Assembly: GCA_020436085.1 (NCBI GenBank)
Contig: JAGQYM010000006.1
Span: 61,478-125,477 of the forward strand
DNA from: Cyclobacteriaceae bacterium
GTDB lineage: Bacteria > Bacteroidota > Bacteroidia > Cytophagales > Cyclobacteriaceae
DNA length: 64,000 bases
Reading direction: 5' to 3'
In this document: positions 1 through 9,481 of the stretch, one piece after another
Position numbering within the stretch: the first letter of the stretch is position 1
Layout: each line of letters starts with the position of its first letter
Notes under the pieces: generated by a model
Told to the model about the DNA's origin: nothing
What the model saw: the letters and a program-made list of their open reading frames with translations, nothing else
The model's database searches: none
Translations under genes and position numbers: made by a program

Positions 1-2860
1 ACACCAGGCTTGTGATCTTGTCCAGCTCTTTGTTCAGCGCATACCTGGCTTGAATGTAAGCAGCATCATTGGTGAATCGTGGATCACCCTTCACATTGAT
101 CATTGTGGAATCTTTTTGATCACCGAAAGTCATTCGTAGTTTATATGTGTCAGGAAGCACATTTCCTCCTCCAGGCTCTGGCGCATTTGGCCTTGCCTTC
201 TCACGCGAAGGCTGCCTTACTCCTTTTTCAGATAGATTCCACGTCCATCGATTGAGCCCGTTTTCCTCCGGAGCTTTTTGCTTCAGCGTTCTTACCTTTT
301 CATTGGCTGCATTGAAGATTTCCAGTGTTACCGAATCATACTTCACTTTCGGTTTGTCATCTTTTTTCTCTGTTGCTGCTGGCGCAGGTTCAGGTTGCGT
401 TGACTTTCCACGTTTTGATTTGACTGTAGTTTTCGGCTCTTCTTTCTTTGGTTCCTCTTTCTTCTCCGCTGGTTTGTTAATTGAATATGAAATCAGCGCG
501 CCCAAAGGTCTGTTCTCACCTGTGAACATTCCTGAACCAGGAAATAGTGCGCCTTCCGCAGGCAACGTTTCCACATCATATGCATCAGGAGGCGTGAACA
601 GGTGAAGTTTCTTGTCTAAGATACTTGCTCCATTCTTGGCCATTGCCCTAAGAGGGCGGATATCATCCAGTACGTACACAGCGCGACCAAACGTACCTAC
701 CACCAGGTCGTGTTCACGCGGGTGAATAACCAAATCCATGCTTGGTACTCCAGCAGGATAACCGTTTGTCCATCTTGTGTAGTTCTTACCTTCATCAACA
801 CTCACAAACAAACCGTTCTCAGTCCCGAGGAAGATCAGTTTTGGTTCTACCGGATCCTGAATAACTGAAAGTGTGTAGCTATTGTCCCCTACCTGGCTTC
901 CGTTCACCATACTCTCCCAGGTCTGTCCGTAGTCTTTTGTTCTGAACAGGTAGGGCTTGAAATCAAACTGACGATAGTTGTTCACAACTACAAAGGCCTC
1001 ACCAGCATTGTAGCTAGAGGCTTGAATTTGAGGAACCCATGCATTCCTTGGCATACCTGCAATTCGGGAGGTGACATTGGTCCATGTTTTTCCACCATCG
1101 CGCGATAGTTGTACCTGTCCATCATCTGTACCTACCCACAGCACACCTTTTTCTTTTTTACTTGGTGCAATTGCAATGATTGTGCAGTGATTCTCCGCAC
1201 CTGTCGCATCCATCGTTAACCCACCGCTCTCATATTGTTTTTGCTTTTCAGGATCATTAGTAGTGAGGTCTGGAGAAATAATCTCCCAATTATTTCCCTT
1301 GTTAGTACTCTTGTGAAGAAATTGACTTCCATAATAAATCGTTGAGTTATCAAATGGATCCTGAGCAAATGCTGAGTTCCAATTAAACCTCAGCCTCATG
1401 TCAGCATCCGGGTGACTCGGTCTGATCAGTTTGTTGTAGCCAGTTTGTTTGTCCCAACGCATAAAGAAACCCTGCTGCGCCATTCCATAACCGTAACGAT
1501 TATCATCTGGGTCTGCAGCCATGTCAAAGCCATCACCGAATACCAGCATTTGAAAGTATGAATTGCGGATACCGCCATTTCTCCATAAGTAAGCAGGACC
1601 CACCCAGGAGCCATTGTCTTGCATTCCACCATACACGTTGTAAGGCTGATCCATGTCAACGTTGATATGATAAAATTGTCCTACAGGAAGATTCTCAACA
1701 AATCTCCAGTTCTTTCCCTGATCGTGAGTAATGTTGAGTCCACCATCATTTCCATCAACCATGAAGGAAGGATCCTCAGGATGCACCCACCACGAGTGGT
1801 GATCTGGATGCACGCCATTAAATGAAAACGGTAACAACGGTCGGAATGATTTTCCTGCATCTTCACTCACATTCACTTCAGAGAAGATTGTATACAGTCT
1901 ATTTTCATTTTTTGGATCAGCATGAATTTCACCGTAGTAAAATGGTCGATCGCCTATCTGATCCATATTTTCATTTACCATTCTCCACTTAAATCCTCCA
2001 TCTTCTGATTTGTACAAACCATTTTTCTTTGCCTCCACTAATGCATAGACAATCTCAGACTTAGCTGATACAGCAATTCCGATCCGTCCAAGATCACCAG
2101 CCGGAAGCCCATCCTTATCAGTTCTCTTCGTCCAGTTCTTGCCACCATCAAAAGTCACGTACATTCCAGAACCAGGTCCGCCTGATTTGAAAATCCAAGG
2201 CCACCTGCGATGCTCCCACATGGATGCAAAAAGTTTGTTAGGATTAGTTGGATCCATCACCAAGTCCGCGCAGCCAGTTTTTTCATTGACATATAAAACT
2301 TTCTCCCAGGTCTGACCACCATCAGTTGTTTTGAAAACCCCTCGTTCAGGATGTTCTCCCCAAGGAGATCCGATAGCGCCTACATAGACTGTGTTAGGAT
2401 CATTTGGATCAACGATGATTCTATAGATGTTTCTTGTTTTCTCAAGACCCATCAGCTTCCATGTCTTACCTCCGTCAAGGGTTTTATAAATACCGTATCC
2501 TCCGTTCAAACTATTTCTTGGATTTCCCTCTCCGGTTCCAACCCACACTACAGACGGGTTGCTTTGCTGTATTGCCACAGCACCGATTGACATGACTGTT
2601 TCTTTGTCAAAGATTGGCTCCCAGTTGATGCCACCTGATGTTGTTTTCCAAAGCCCTCCCGAGGCGGAGCCTACATACATCACATCGCGATCATTGACCA
2701 CCACATCGATGGCAGTGATCCGACCGCTCATGGCGCCAGGTCCTATATTACGTGCGTTCATCCCTTTCAGTTTTTCCATGTCCAGCTTTTGAGCAAACAC
2801 TGATGACACTAAAAGGCACAGCAATACGGGTAGAAAATTTATTCGTAATGATTTTCCCAT
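1..2860 (-). CDS. VPS10/sortilin-like BNR-repeat exported protein (C-terminus beyond window)
   Basis: This is an open frame of 953 codons that leaves the window at base 1, so its end is not seen. I read it from the reverse strand and spot-checked the frame at several positions. An ATG at 2860 is followed by a Lys/Arg-containing signal peptide ending in VFAQ. The rest is a chain of BNR/Asp-box blades of the type DGGxTW, many preceded by DPxNPxxVYVG. This matches the VPS10-domain 'glycosyl hydrolase' proteins common in Bacteroidota, which are predicted multi-bladed propellers. The substrate is unknown. Around codons 790-850 lies a low-complexity Lys/Glu/Pro linker. It resembles the 1069-residue protein at 25163-28372 in motif order and length, so the two are paralogues. 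Confidence 0.85.
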   Translation of the reverse strand, partial: MGKSLRINFLPVLLCLLVSSVFAQKLDMEKLKGMNARNIGPGAMSGRITAIDVVVNDRDVMYVGSASGGLWKTTSGGINWEPIFDKETVMSIGAVAIQQSNPSVVWVGTGEGNPRNSLNGGYGIYKTLDGGKTWKLMGLEKTRNIYRIIVDPNDPNTVYVGAIGSPWGEHPERGVFKTTDGGQTWEKVLYVNEKTGCADLVMDPTNPNKLFASMWEHRRWPWIFKSGGPGSGMYVTFDGGKNWTKRTDKDGLPAGDLGRIGIAVSAKSEIVYALVEAKKNGLYKSEDGGFKWRMVNENMDQIGDRPFYYGEIHADPKNENRLYTIFSEVNVSEDAGKSFRPLLPFSFNGVHPDHHSWWVHPEDPSFMVDGNDGGLNITHDQGKNWRFVENLPVGQFYHINVDMDQPYNVYGGMQDNGSWVGPAYLWRNGGIRNSYFQMLVFGDGFDMAADPDDNRYGYGMAQQGFFMRWDKQTGYNKLIRPSHPDADMRLRFNWNSAFAQDPFDNSTIYYGSQFLHKSTNKGNNWEIISPDLTTNDPEKQKQYESGGLTMDATGAENHCTIIAIAPSKKEKGVLWVGTDDGQVQLSRDGGKTWTNVTSRIAGMPRNAWVPQIQASSYNAGEAFVVVNNYRQFDFKPYLFRTKDYGQTWESMVNGSQVGDNSYTLSVIQDPVEPKLIFLGTENGLFVSVDEGKNYTRWTNGYPAGVPSMDLVIHPREHDLVVGTFGRAVYVLDDIRPLRAMAKNGASILDKKLHLFTPPDAYDVETLPAEGALFPGSGMFTGENRPLGALISYSINKPAEKKEEPKKEEPKTTVKSKRGKSTQPEPAPAATEKKDDKPKVKYDSVTLEIFNAANEKVRTLKQKAPEENGLNRWTWNLSEKGVRQPSREKARPNAPEPGGGNVLPDTYKLRMTFGDQKDSTMINVKGDPRFTNDAAYIQARYALNKELDKITSLV

Positions 2861-2891
2861 AAATGATTGATTAGTTGAAATGTTGAATTCC

Positions 2892-2899
2892 GAAAGATA
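2892..2899 (-). promoter_or_regulatory. Candidate -7 element of the VPS10/BNR gene
   Basis: On the minus strand this reads TATCTTTC, one base from the Bacteroidota -7 consensus TAnnTTTG. It lies 32 bases before the start codon. The identical octamer sits 33 bases before the paralogous gene at 28372. No -33 element is obvious. Confidence 0.4.
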
Positions 2900-2970
2900 G
2901 TATTTCTCCCACACCCAAAAACGGGTCAGTCAATTCACCAGATCAAATTTTTAGACAAGAGCCTTGGGCG

Positions 2971-3738
2971 TTATGTGAGTGGTTCGTAGTCGAAACTAAC
3001 TTCCTTCGTATTGTAATATTTCAATCCGTCCTGAGTGCTTATCATCAACCGTCCGGAATCGTCCACCCCTTCAATAATCCCCTCAAATGCTTCGCCTTTT
3101 TGAACGAACGTTCTTTTCTCGAATGCCCCATAGAGCCGGTCGAGATAAGCGCCCTTGATCCGCTGATAGTCGCGCTGCCTCAGCGTGAGGTACCACTGCT
3201 CCAGCGTCCCACACAACCCATCAAGGCAACTCTGCAAATCAAAGGTCGTGTTTGTCTCAATGGCCATTGACGTAGCACGAGGAGACGAGAAACCTTTTTG
3301 ATTGACGTTCAAACCTATTCCGGCAACGGTGCGATTAAATGCACTTCCCTGGATCTGACTCTCTATGAGAATGCCGCATATTTTTCGGTTAGCAATCATC
3401 ACATCATTTGGCCACTTTACCTGTATTGATTTCTTCAACTCTGCAAGAAAATCACTAACTCCAAGTGATATCACCATATTGAGAAGGAACTGATCTTTTA
3501 CGTGTAGAAACGTGGGCTTTAATAAAACTGAAAAGGTCAGGTTCTTACCAGATTCGGTCACCCAGATGTTGCTTTGTTGCCCCCTGCCCTTGGTCTGGTT
3601 ATTGGTGATTACAACAGTTCCCTCGGCCAAATCCCGCTTTTGAGTCAATTCCACCGCGAGTGTATTAGTTGAGTGACATTCTGGCACAAAAACGATGTTC
3701 TTGCCCATGAAAAGCGTTTTGGCAGGGATTTTATACAC
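2971..3738 (-). CDS. birA: Biotin--[acetyl-CoA-carboxylase] ligase
   Basis: This 255-residue protein is a BirA-type biotin protein ligase. It makes biotinyl-AMP and transfers biotin to the carrier lysine of biotin carboxylases in the cytoplasm. The biotin-binding segment (STN near residue 24), the GRGQ loop near residue 52, KWPNDV near residue 104 and GIGLNVN near 142 are all visible. A small C-terminal SH3-like domain (ALFEG-type, here AFEGIIEGVDDSGRL) follows. There is no N-terminal helix-turn-helix, so this is a group I enzyme without repressor function. It is transcribed divergently from rsfS, with only 41 bases between the two start codons. A second ATG at codon 11 is an alternative start. 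Confidence 0.93.
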   Translation of the reverse strand: MYKIPAKTLFMGKNIVFVPECHSTNTLAVELTQKRDLAEGTVVITNNQTKGRGQQSNIWVTESGKNLTFSVLLKPTFLHVKDQFLLNMVISLGVSDFLAELKKSIQVKWPNDVMIANRKICGILIESQIQGSAFNRTVAGIGLNVNQKGFSSPRATSMAIETNTTFDLQSCLDGLCGTLEQWYLTLRQRDYQRIKGAYLDRLYGAFEKRTFVQKGEAFEGIIEGVDDSGRLMISTQDGLKYYNTKEVSFDYEPLT

Positions 3739-3748
3739 TGTAATTGGT

Positions 3749-3756
3749 TAGCTTTG
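3749..3756 (+). promoter_or_regulatory. Candidate -7 element for rsfS-ftsH
   Basis: TAGCTTTG is an exact match to the Bacteroidota -7 consensus TAnnTTTG. It lies 24 bases before the rsfS start, in the short birA-rsfS divergent gap. I see no convincing -33 TTTG at the usual 19-21 base spacing. Confidence 0.5.
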
Positions 3757-3779
3757 CGGATTAAACCCGAAGATACTTA

Positions 3780-4151
3780 ATGGCCAAAAAAAAGGCGGGA
3801 AACAGCTCCGAGTTATTGAGTCAGGTGATAGTGAAGGGCATGCAGGAGAAAAAGGCCATTGATATCGTGGTACTGGACCTTAGAAAGGCCAAAAACGCTG
3901 TAGCAGATTTCTTTGTGATCTGCTCCGGCAACTCCGCAAGGCAACTTGACGCTATCGCGGACGCAATCGATGAAATGGTTTTCAAAACCCTAAAAGAAAA
4001 TCCATGGCACATTGAGGGTAAAAACAATAAAGAGTGGATGCTACTCGACTATATCACCGTAGTGGCCCACATATTTCAAAGGGAAAGAAGATCATTTTAC
4101 ACGCTTGAGAAATTGTGGGGTGATGCAAAGATCACGGAGATCGAAAACTAA
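3780..4151 (+). CDS. rsfS: Ribosome silencing factor RsfS
   Basis: The 123-residue protein belongs to the RsfS/Iojap (DUF143) family. These proteins bind ribosomal protein uL14 and block subunit joining when nutrients are scarce. Family landmarks are present: DIVVLDLRKAKNAVADFFVICSGNS in the N-terminal half (read in pieces), then WHIEGKNNKEWMLLDY and HIFQRERRSFYTLEKLW near the C-terminus. Length is normal for the family. It is followed after 48 bases by ftsH in the same direction, an arrangement I know from Bacteroidota. The ATG start directly follows the candidate promoter. Confidence 0.95.
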   Translation: MAKKKAGNSSELLSQVIVKGMQEKKAIDIVVLDLRKAKNAVADFFVICSGNSARQLDAIADAIDEMVFKTLKENPWHIEGKNNKEWMLLDYITVVAHIFQRERRSFYTLEKLWGDAKITEIEN

Positions 4152-4199
4152 GCGAACCAAATAAAAACATTGACGTTACTGACTTGAACTGATAATTGA

Positions 4200-6251
4200 A
4201 TGGCAGACAAGAAAAAAGATAATAACTTATTAAATCCGCGCGGACCCAGAGGTAACTACCAGATGTGGATCATCCTGGCACTGGTTGCGGTAATATTGGC
4301 TGTTAGCTATTTCAACCGTTCCGGAGATTTGATTGAAATTCAATCAAGCACGTTTGAAGACATGGTGCAGCGGAGAGATGTGAAGAAGATTGTGGTCATC
4401 AAGAATGAAGATCTGGTTGAAATCACTTTGAAGCAGGAAGCACTGCAGAATTCAGTCTACCGAAACGAACTGGAAAGCAACAGCCCGTTTGGAATAAACC
4501 CCAATGGACCTCATTACAAAATGAGGATTGGTACAATAGACCAATTTGCTAATTACTATAAGGAGATCACCGCGAAAATTTCAAAAGATGATCGCATTGA
4601 CTTGAAGTATGAAGAGAGAAGTGACATCACCGGTATGTTACTCAATTGGGGATTTCTTTTCCTTCTACTCTTTGGATTTTGGATGCTGATGCGAAGAATG
4701 ACGGGTGGTGGCGGTCCAGGCGGTCAGATTTTTAACATAGGCAAATCGAAGGCTGCTTTGTTCGATGCCGAAAATAAAGTGAAGGTGACGTTTGAAGACG
4801 TTGCCGGACTTGAAGAGGCAAAGGAAGAAATCAGAGAAATCGTTGAGTTTCTGAAAAACCCAAGCAAGTTCACCAAGCTAGGTGGAAAAATTCCTAAAGG
4901 AGCATTGCTCGTAGGACCTCCAGGTACAGGAAAGACGTTGCTGGCAAAAGCTGTTGCCGGTGAAGCAGCGGTTCCTTTCTTTTCACTTTCAGGTTCTGAC
5001 TTTGTGGAAATGTTTGTAGGTGTAGGTGCTGCGAGGGTGCGCGACCTCTTTAAGCAAGCAAAAGAGAAAGCGCCTTGTATTGTGTTTATCGATGAGATCG
5101 ATGCGATAGGTAGATCAAGAGGAAGGGGGCAAATGCCTGGCTCCAATGACGAGAGAGAGAATACATTGAACTCTTTGCTGGTTGAAATGGATGGTTTTGC
5201 CACAGATAGTGGTGTAATCATTCTTGCGGCAACGAACAGACCCGATGTTCTCGACTCGGCTTTGCTAAGGCCTGGTCGCTTCGACAGGCAAATCAGCATT
5301 GATAAACCAGACATCTCAGGTCGTGAGCAAATCTTTAAGGTTCACTTGAAGCCGATAAAGATGTCCAAAGATGTAGACGCTAAGAAGCTTGCTGCCCAAA
5401 CTCCTGGATTTGCAGGGGCTGAAATTGCTAACGTATGTAATGAAGCCGCACTGATCGCAGCACGCAGAGATAAGAAGGAAGTTGACATGCAAGATTTTCA
5501 AGATGCCATCGACCGTGTGATCGGAGGTCTTGAAAAGAAAACCAAAATCATTTCTCCTGAAGAAAAACTGATCGTGGCTTACCACGAGGCCGGGCATGCA
5601 GTTGCCGGCTGGTTCCTTGAACACGCAGATCCTTTGGTTAAAGTGAGCATTGTTCCAAGGGGTGCAGCTGCACTGGGCTATGCGCAGTATCTGCCTAAGG
5701 AACAGTTTCTTTATCAAACAGAACAACTGCTGGATGAAATGTGTATGACATTTGGCGGTCGAGCAGCAGAAGAAATTGTATTTAACAAAATTTCAACGGG
5801 AGCCCTGAGTGATTTGGAGAGAATTACCAAGATGGCCTACAGCATTGTCACCATCTACGGTATGAACAAAGAGATTGGTAATCTCTCTTTCTATGATTCA
5901 AAGCAGTCTGAATACAATTTCCAGAAACCATACTCTGAGGCAACTGCTGAAAGAATTGATCAGGAGGTAAAGAAGATTATTGATCAGGCATTTGAGCGGA
6001 CTAAGGACCTGCTTACACATCACAGAGAACACCTTGAGGTGATTGCCAAGGAACTTCTTGAAAAAGAAATTCTCTTCCAGTCTGATCTTGAGAGGCTGAT
6101 TGGCAAGAGACCATTTGCTGCTCAAACTACTTATCAGAAATTTACCAACGGTAAGCAGGACGAAAAGACCGAGGAGAGTAAGGCCGAAGCTGAAGAGGTG
6201 ACATCCGAAACGGATCAAAATTCTTCGGACGAATCAAAGAAGACGGCTTAG
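4200..6251 (+). CDS. ftsH: ATP-dependent zinc metalloprotease FtsH
   Basis: This 683-residue membrane-bound AAA+ protease degrades misfolded or unassembled membrane proteins and regulatory substrates. Two transmembrane segments (about residues 22-40 and 144-166) flank a short extracytoplasmic domain. The AAA module has Walker A GPPGTGKT at 239-246, Walker B FIDEID near 295-300 and the second region of homology [20 protein letters not shown]. The zinc site HEAGH is at 462-466. The C-terminal tail is acidic and Ser/Glu/Thr-rich, as is common in the phylum. It is cotranscribed with rsfS and ends at a strong hairpin terminator. Confidence 0.97.
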   Translation: MADKKKDNNLLNPRGPRGNYQMWIILALVAVILAVSYFNRSGDLIEIQSSTFEDMVQRRDVKKIVVIKNEDLVEITLKQEALQNSVYRNELESNSPFGINPNGPHYKMRIGTIDQFANYYKEITAKISKDDRIDLKYEERSDITGMLLNWGFLFLLLFGFWMLMRRMTGGGGPGGQIFNIGKSKAALFDAENKVKVTFEDVAGLEEAKEEIREIVEFLKNPSKFTKLGGKIPKGALLVGPPGTGKTLLAKAVAGEAAVPFFSLSGSDFVEMFVGVGAARVRDLFKQAKEKAPCIVFIDEIDAIGRSRGRGQMPGSNDERENTLNSLLVEMDGFATDSGVIILAATNRPDVLDSALLRPGRFDRQISIDKPDISGREQIFKVHLKPIKMSKDVDAKKLAAQTPGFAGAEIANVCNEAALIAARRDKKEVDMQDFQDAIDRVIGGLEKKTKIISPEEKLIVAYHEAGHAVAGWFLEHADPLVKVSIVPRGAAALGYAQYLPKEQFLYQTEQLLDEMCMTFGGRAAEEIVFNKISTGALSDLERITKMAYSIVTIYGMNKEIGNLSFYDSKQSEYNFQKPYSEATAERIDQEVKKIIDQAFERTKDLLTHHREHLEVIAKELLEKEILFQSDLERLIGKRPFAAQTTYQKFTNGKQDEKTEESKAEAEEVTSETDQNSSDESKKTA

Positions 6252-6275
6252 TAAAAGATCATATCAAAGATTTGA

Positions 6276-6304
6276 AAATCAGGTCTAAATGACCTGATTT
6301 TTTT
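6276..6304 (+). terminator. Intrinsic terminator after ftsH
   Basis: A perfect 10-bp stem (AAATCAGGTC / GACCTGATTT) with a 5-base TAAAT loop is followed by a T-run. It lies 24 bases after the ftsH stop and separates rsfS-ftsH from lpxH. Confidence 0.9.
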
Positions 6305-6361
6305 ATTTATACCTAAATTGGTAACTCGTAATTGGCGAATGTATCTGAAACCTAACTATCG

Positions 6362-7135
6362 ATGAACAAGGAGACCATTCAATTGGCTCAGGGTAAGAAG
6401 ATATACTTCGCTTCTGATTTTCACTTAGGTGTTCCCGACCTTGAAACCAGCCTTGCACGTGAAAAGAAAATTGTAAGATGGCTGGATCAGGTCAAATCGG
6501 ATGCCCAGGCCATCTATTTGTTAGGTGACATTTTCGACTTCTGGTTTGAGTATAGACATGCAATTCCACGCGGTTTTATTCGTCTTCAGGGAAAGCTGGC
6601 AGAACTTCGAGATAGTGGTATGCCCATCTACTTCTTCACAGGCAATCACGACATGTGGATGTTTGATTATTTCCCCACCGAGCTCGGGATACCGATCTAT
6701 CGCAAACCTATTCAGCTTGAGGTCGGAAAACACTTGATGATGGTGGGGCACGGTGATGGACTCGGGCCTGGAGACGCTTCATACAAAATCCTGAAGAAAT
6801 TTTTCGATAGTGCTGTATGCCAATGGCTTTTTGCAAGAATACATCCCAATCTCGGCATAAGCATTGCTAAGTACTGGAGTAGAAATAGCAGGATCAGCAA
6901 CATGAAAAAGGAGGAGAAATTTAAGGGTGAAGAAAATGAATTCTTACTTTCTTATTGCAAGGAAACTGAAAAAAAGACTCACCACGACTTTTATATTTTT
7001 GGTCACCGACATCTGCCTCTAGATCTGACGGTTGGCGAGCAAAGCCGTTACATAAACCTTGGCGAGTGGGTACACTTCAGCACGTACGGAATCTATGACG
7101 GCAACACTGTAGAATTAAAAACTTTTGAAGGATGA
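6362..7135 (+). CDS. lpxH: UDP-2,3-diacylglucosamine diphosphatase (LpxH)
   Basis: The 257-residue protein is a calcineurin-like metallophosphoesterase of the LpxH type. LpxH releases UMP from UDP-2,3-diacylglucosamine to give lipid X in lipid A synthesis at the inner membrane. The metal-binding motifs are in order: DFHLG (about 20-24), GDIFDFW (about 57), GNHD (about 96), GHGDG (about 129) and FGHRH (about 215). The 'helical lid' region between the last two is present. The stop overlaps the next start in an ATGA, so the downstream exported protein is probably translationally coupled. Confidence 0.88.
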   Translation: MNKETIQLAQGKKIYFASDFHLGVPDLETSLAREKKIVRWLDQVKSDAQAIYLLGDIFDFWFEYRHAIPRGFIRLQGKLAELRDSGMPIYFFTGNHDMWMFDYFPTELGIPIYRKPIQLEVGKHLMMVGHGDGLGPGDASYKILKKFFDSAVCQWLFARIHPNLGISIAKYWSRNSRISNMKKEEKFKGEENEFLLSYCKETEKKTHHDFYIFGHRHLPLDLTVGEQSRYINLGEWVHFSTYGIYDGNTVELKTFEG

Positions 7136-7929
7136 GGGTGCTGGCACTCATACTTACTTTAATTATTTGTGTGGATGTCAAGGCTCAGCTCAGCAGAGTA
7201 GCTGATCTGAACCTCAAGGATATAACAAGATGTTCTGTAGATCGATTAGGTAATTTTTATTTTGTTGGTGGCGATGGTGTCCTCAAAAAGTATGACCCTG
7301 ACGGAAAACTACTCAATCAAACTGCGAAGTCTATTGCGCCCCTGACACTTTTGGAACCGTGGAATCCATTGAAGGTTTTCATCTTTGATAAAGGTTCTAA
7401 AAAATACACTTACCTCGATCACAACCTTGAAACGCTGGAAGCAACAACACTTGAACCTTCATTGAGTATTTCTCCTACACTCTTCTGCCCTGCCAACGAA
7501 GCAAACAAAGGCTGGATTCTTGACGAAGCTGATTTTACTTTGAAGAGAGTAAATCTGTCAACCAAGGAGATTGAATTCGAGTCCGCCCTACCCGAAGATT
7601 GGGTTGTCGAGCCGCATTTTGTTTTTATGCGCGAATACCAAAACATGATATTTCTTCTTGATAAGAATGCGGGAATATATATTCTCAACAATCTTGGTAA
7701 GCCAATAAAGACAATTGAACTAAAGGGATTGACTTTCTTTAATTTTATGGGAGAAGAGCTATGTTATCGACAGGGAAATGACATTGTCCTCTTCGACCTC
7801 TACACCGCAGACATTAGAAAAATCGCTGATATCTCGAAGTTTAAAAACGTAATCAATACCGTAATTACGGATGAGCGACTTGCTGTGCTGACTCCAGAAA
7901 AAGTCGAGATATTCAAGCTCGCTCGTTGA
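7132..7929 (+). CDS. Exported beta-propeller-like protein of unknown function
   Basis: This 265-residue protein starts with a signal peptide (MRVLALILTLIICVDVKAQ) and then shows repeating short beta-rich units with Asp/Gly turns (LGNFYFVGGDGVLKKYDPDG and later variants), like an NHL or six-bladed propeller. I do not recognise a named family. It overlaps the lpxH stop by four bases, so the two are probably made from one message. That position suggests an envelope role, but no motif indicates catalysis. The ATG start is fixed by the signal peptide. Confidence 0.7.
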   Translation: MRVLALILTLIICVDVKAQLSRVADLNLKDITRCSVDRLGNFYFVGGDGVLKKYDPDGKLLNQTAKSIAPLTLLEPWNPLKVFIFDKGSKKYTYLDHNLETLEATTLEPSLSISPTLFCPANEANKGWILDEADFTLKRVNLSTKEIEFESALPEDWVVEPHFVFMREYQNMIFLLDKNAGIYILNNLGKPIKTIELKGLTFFNFMGEELCYRQGNDIVLFDLYTADIRKIADISKFKNVINTVITDERLAVLTPEKVEIFKLAR

Positions 7930-7990
7930 GAACCCTCGGTTAATTATCCAGGCTGCTTTTTCAATATTCTTTCGAAATCGCACAAAAAAG

Positions 7991-8006
7991 TGTTCATTTT
8001 TGAACA
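7991..8006. promoter_or_regulatory. 16-bp dyad (TGTTCA-N4-TGAACA) upstream of the two-component operon
   Basis: This is a perfect inverted repeat with 6-bp arms and a TTTT spacer. A -7-like CATATTTG (one mismatch to TAnnTTTG) begins at 8005 and overlaps its right arm. A protein bound here would cover a promoter for the regulator gene at 8114, which fits a repressor or autoregulatory operator. The regulator is unknown. Confidence 0.4.
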
Positions 8007-8113
8007 TATTTGTACGCTTCGGCACACCAAAAGAGTCTAAAATGCTGATTTCGGACGGTGCAGAAGCTGGCATAATTTTTCTATTATGCTTGCCCTAAAC
8101 CTAATCCAGAACA

Positions 8114-9481
8114 GTGAACGAAGGCGGCAAAATTCTAATGATCGATGATGATGAAGATGTGCTTCTGGCAGCCAAGATGCTGCTGAAAAAGTACAATCAT
8201 CAGGTCATCATCGATAAGAACCCAAACAAGATTCCATTCCTGCTAAACAACGACACCTACGATGTGATCTTGTTGGACATGAACTTCAGCAAAGACACCA
8301 CCTCAGGTAAAGAAGGCTTTGAATGGCTAAAACAGATCAAGGAAAGAGACCCTGATGCCGTTGTAATTATGATTACTGCCTTTGGAGATGTGGAGATGGC
8401 AGTGAAAGCCTTAAAGGAGGGTGCAACGGATTTCATTCTAAAGCCATGGCAAAATGAAAAGTTGATTGCCACTATATCAACTGCCATCAAACTAAAAAAG
8501 TCTTACAACGAAGTAGATAAGCTTAGAAAAGCAAAACAACTGCTGGAAGAACAAATCAGCCAGCCTTTTAGAGATATCATCGGCAACAGTCCTGCTATCA
8601 AAGAGGTATTTGCACTTATCGACAAGGTAGCTGCAACTGATGCCAACATTTTGATATTGGGCGAGAATGGTACTGGAAAAGAGTTAATAGCTCGCGCTAT
8701 TCACCAGAAGTCACTGAGGAAAGAAAATTCCTTCGTGGGTGTGGATATGGGCGCCATCACGGAGACGTTGTTTGAAAGCGAATTATTTGGCCACAAGAAA
8801 GGAGCGTTCACTGATGCGCGAGAAGACAGACCTGGCAGATTTGAACTTGCCAATGGCGGTACGCTATTCCTTGACGAGATCGGGAATCTGAACACTGCGT
8901 TGCAAAGTAAATTACTTAGCGTTCTTCAATCTCGGCAGGTAACACGCGTAGGTTCGAATACTCAAACTGATGTTGACATTCGATTGATATGCGCGACCAA
9001 CATGCCCATTCATGAAATGGTGGAGCAAGGAAAATTCAGACAAGATCTTCTTTACAGGATCAACACGGTTGAGATTAGAATACCTCCATTGTGTGAGCGC
9101 GTGGATGACATCCCGCTTTTGGCAAATCACTTTTTGAACTTTTACACCAGGAAGTATCATAAGGAAATTGTGGCCTTCTCTGACGCTGCTGTGATGAAGC
9201 TTAAAAAGTATGCATGGCCGGGCAACGTAAGAGAGCTGCAGCATGCCATTGAGCGCGCTGTAATCATGGCCGACTCCCCTACCCTTCAGGAAACAGATTT
9301 TCTTTTTAGCCGGAAAGGTGGTCATAGTGCTGAAAGTGATACGCTCAATCTGGATGATGTGGAGAAGGCAGCAGTGGTCAAAGCTATTCAGTTGCATAAT
9401 GGTAACATTTCAAAGGCAGCTGAAGAACTTGGCTTAACGAGAGCCTCCTTGTATCGGAGGATGGAAAAATATGGACTTTAA
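8114..9481 (+). CDS. NtrC-family sigma-54-dependent response regulator
   Basis: This 455-residue protein has a receiver domain (acidic pocket DDDED near 11-15, phospho-acceptor D55 in LLDMNF), an AAA+ sigma-54 activator domain (Walker A GENGTGKE at 183-190, Walker B LFLDEIG) and a Fis-type helix-turn-helix (NISKAAEELGLTRASLYRRM) at the C-terminus. The sigma-54 contact loop reads GAFTDA at 230-235 instead of GAFTGA. The start is GTG, because the only nearby ATG lies inside the first receiver strand. Its last 11 bases overlap the histidine kinase gene, so the two form one signalling operon. The target genes are not evident. Confidence 0.93.
   Translation: MNEGGKILMIDDDEDVLLAAKMLLKKYNHQVIIDKNPNKIPFLLNNDTYDVILLDMNFSKDTTSGKEGFEWLKQIKERDPDAVVIMITAFGDVEMAVKALKEGATDFILKPWQNEKLIATISTAIKLKKSYNEVDKLRKAKQLLEEQISQPFRDIIGNSPAIKEVFALIDKVAATDANILILGENGTGKELIARAIHQKSLRKENSFVGVDMGAITETLFESELFGHKKGAFTDAREDRPGRFELANGGTLFLDEIGNLNTALQSKLLSVLQSRQVTRVGSNTQTDVDIRLICATNMPIHEMVEQGKFRQDLLYRINTVEIRIPPLCERVDDIPLLANHFLNFYTRKYHKEIVAFSDAAVMKLKKYAWPGNVRELQHAIERAVIMADSPTLQETDFLFSRKGGHSAESDTLNLDDVEKAAVVKAIQLHNGNISKAAEELGLTRASLYRRMEKYGL

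Noticed and set aside
4724-5314. A 196-codon minus-strand open frame inside ftsH
   Set aside because: ftsH is unmistakable in the other frame, and the antisense product has no family features.
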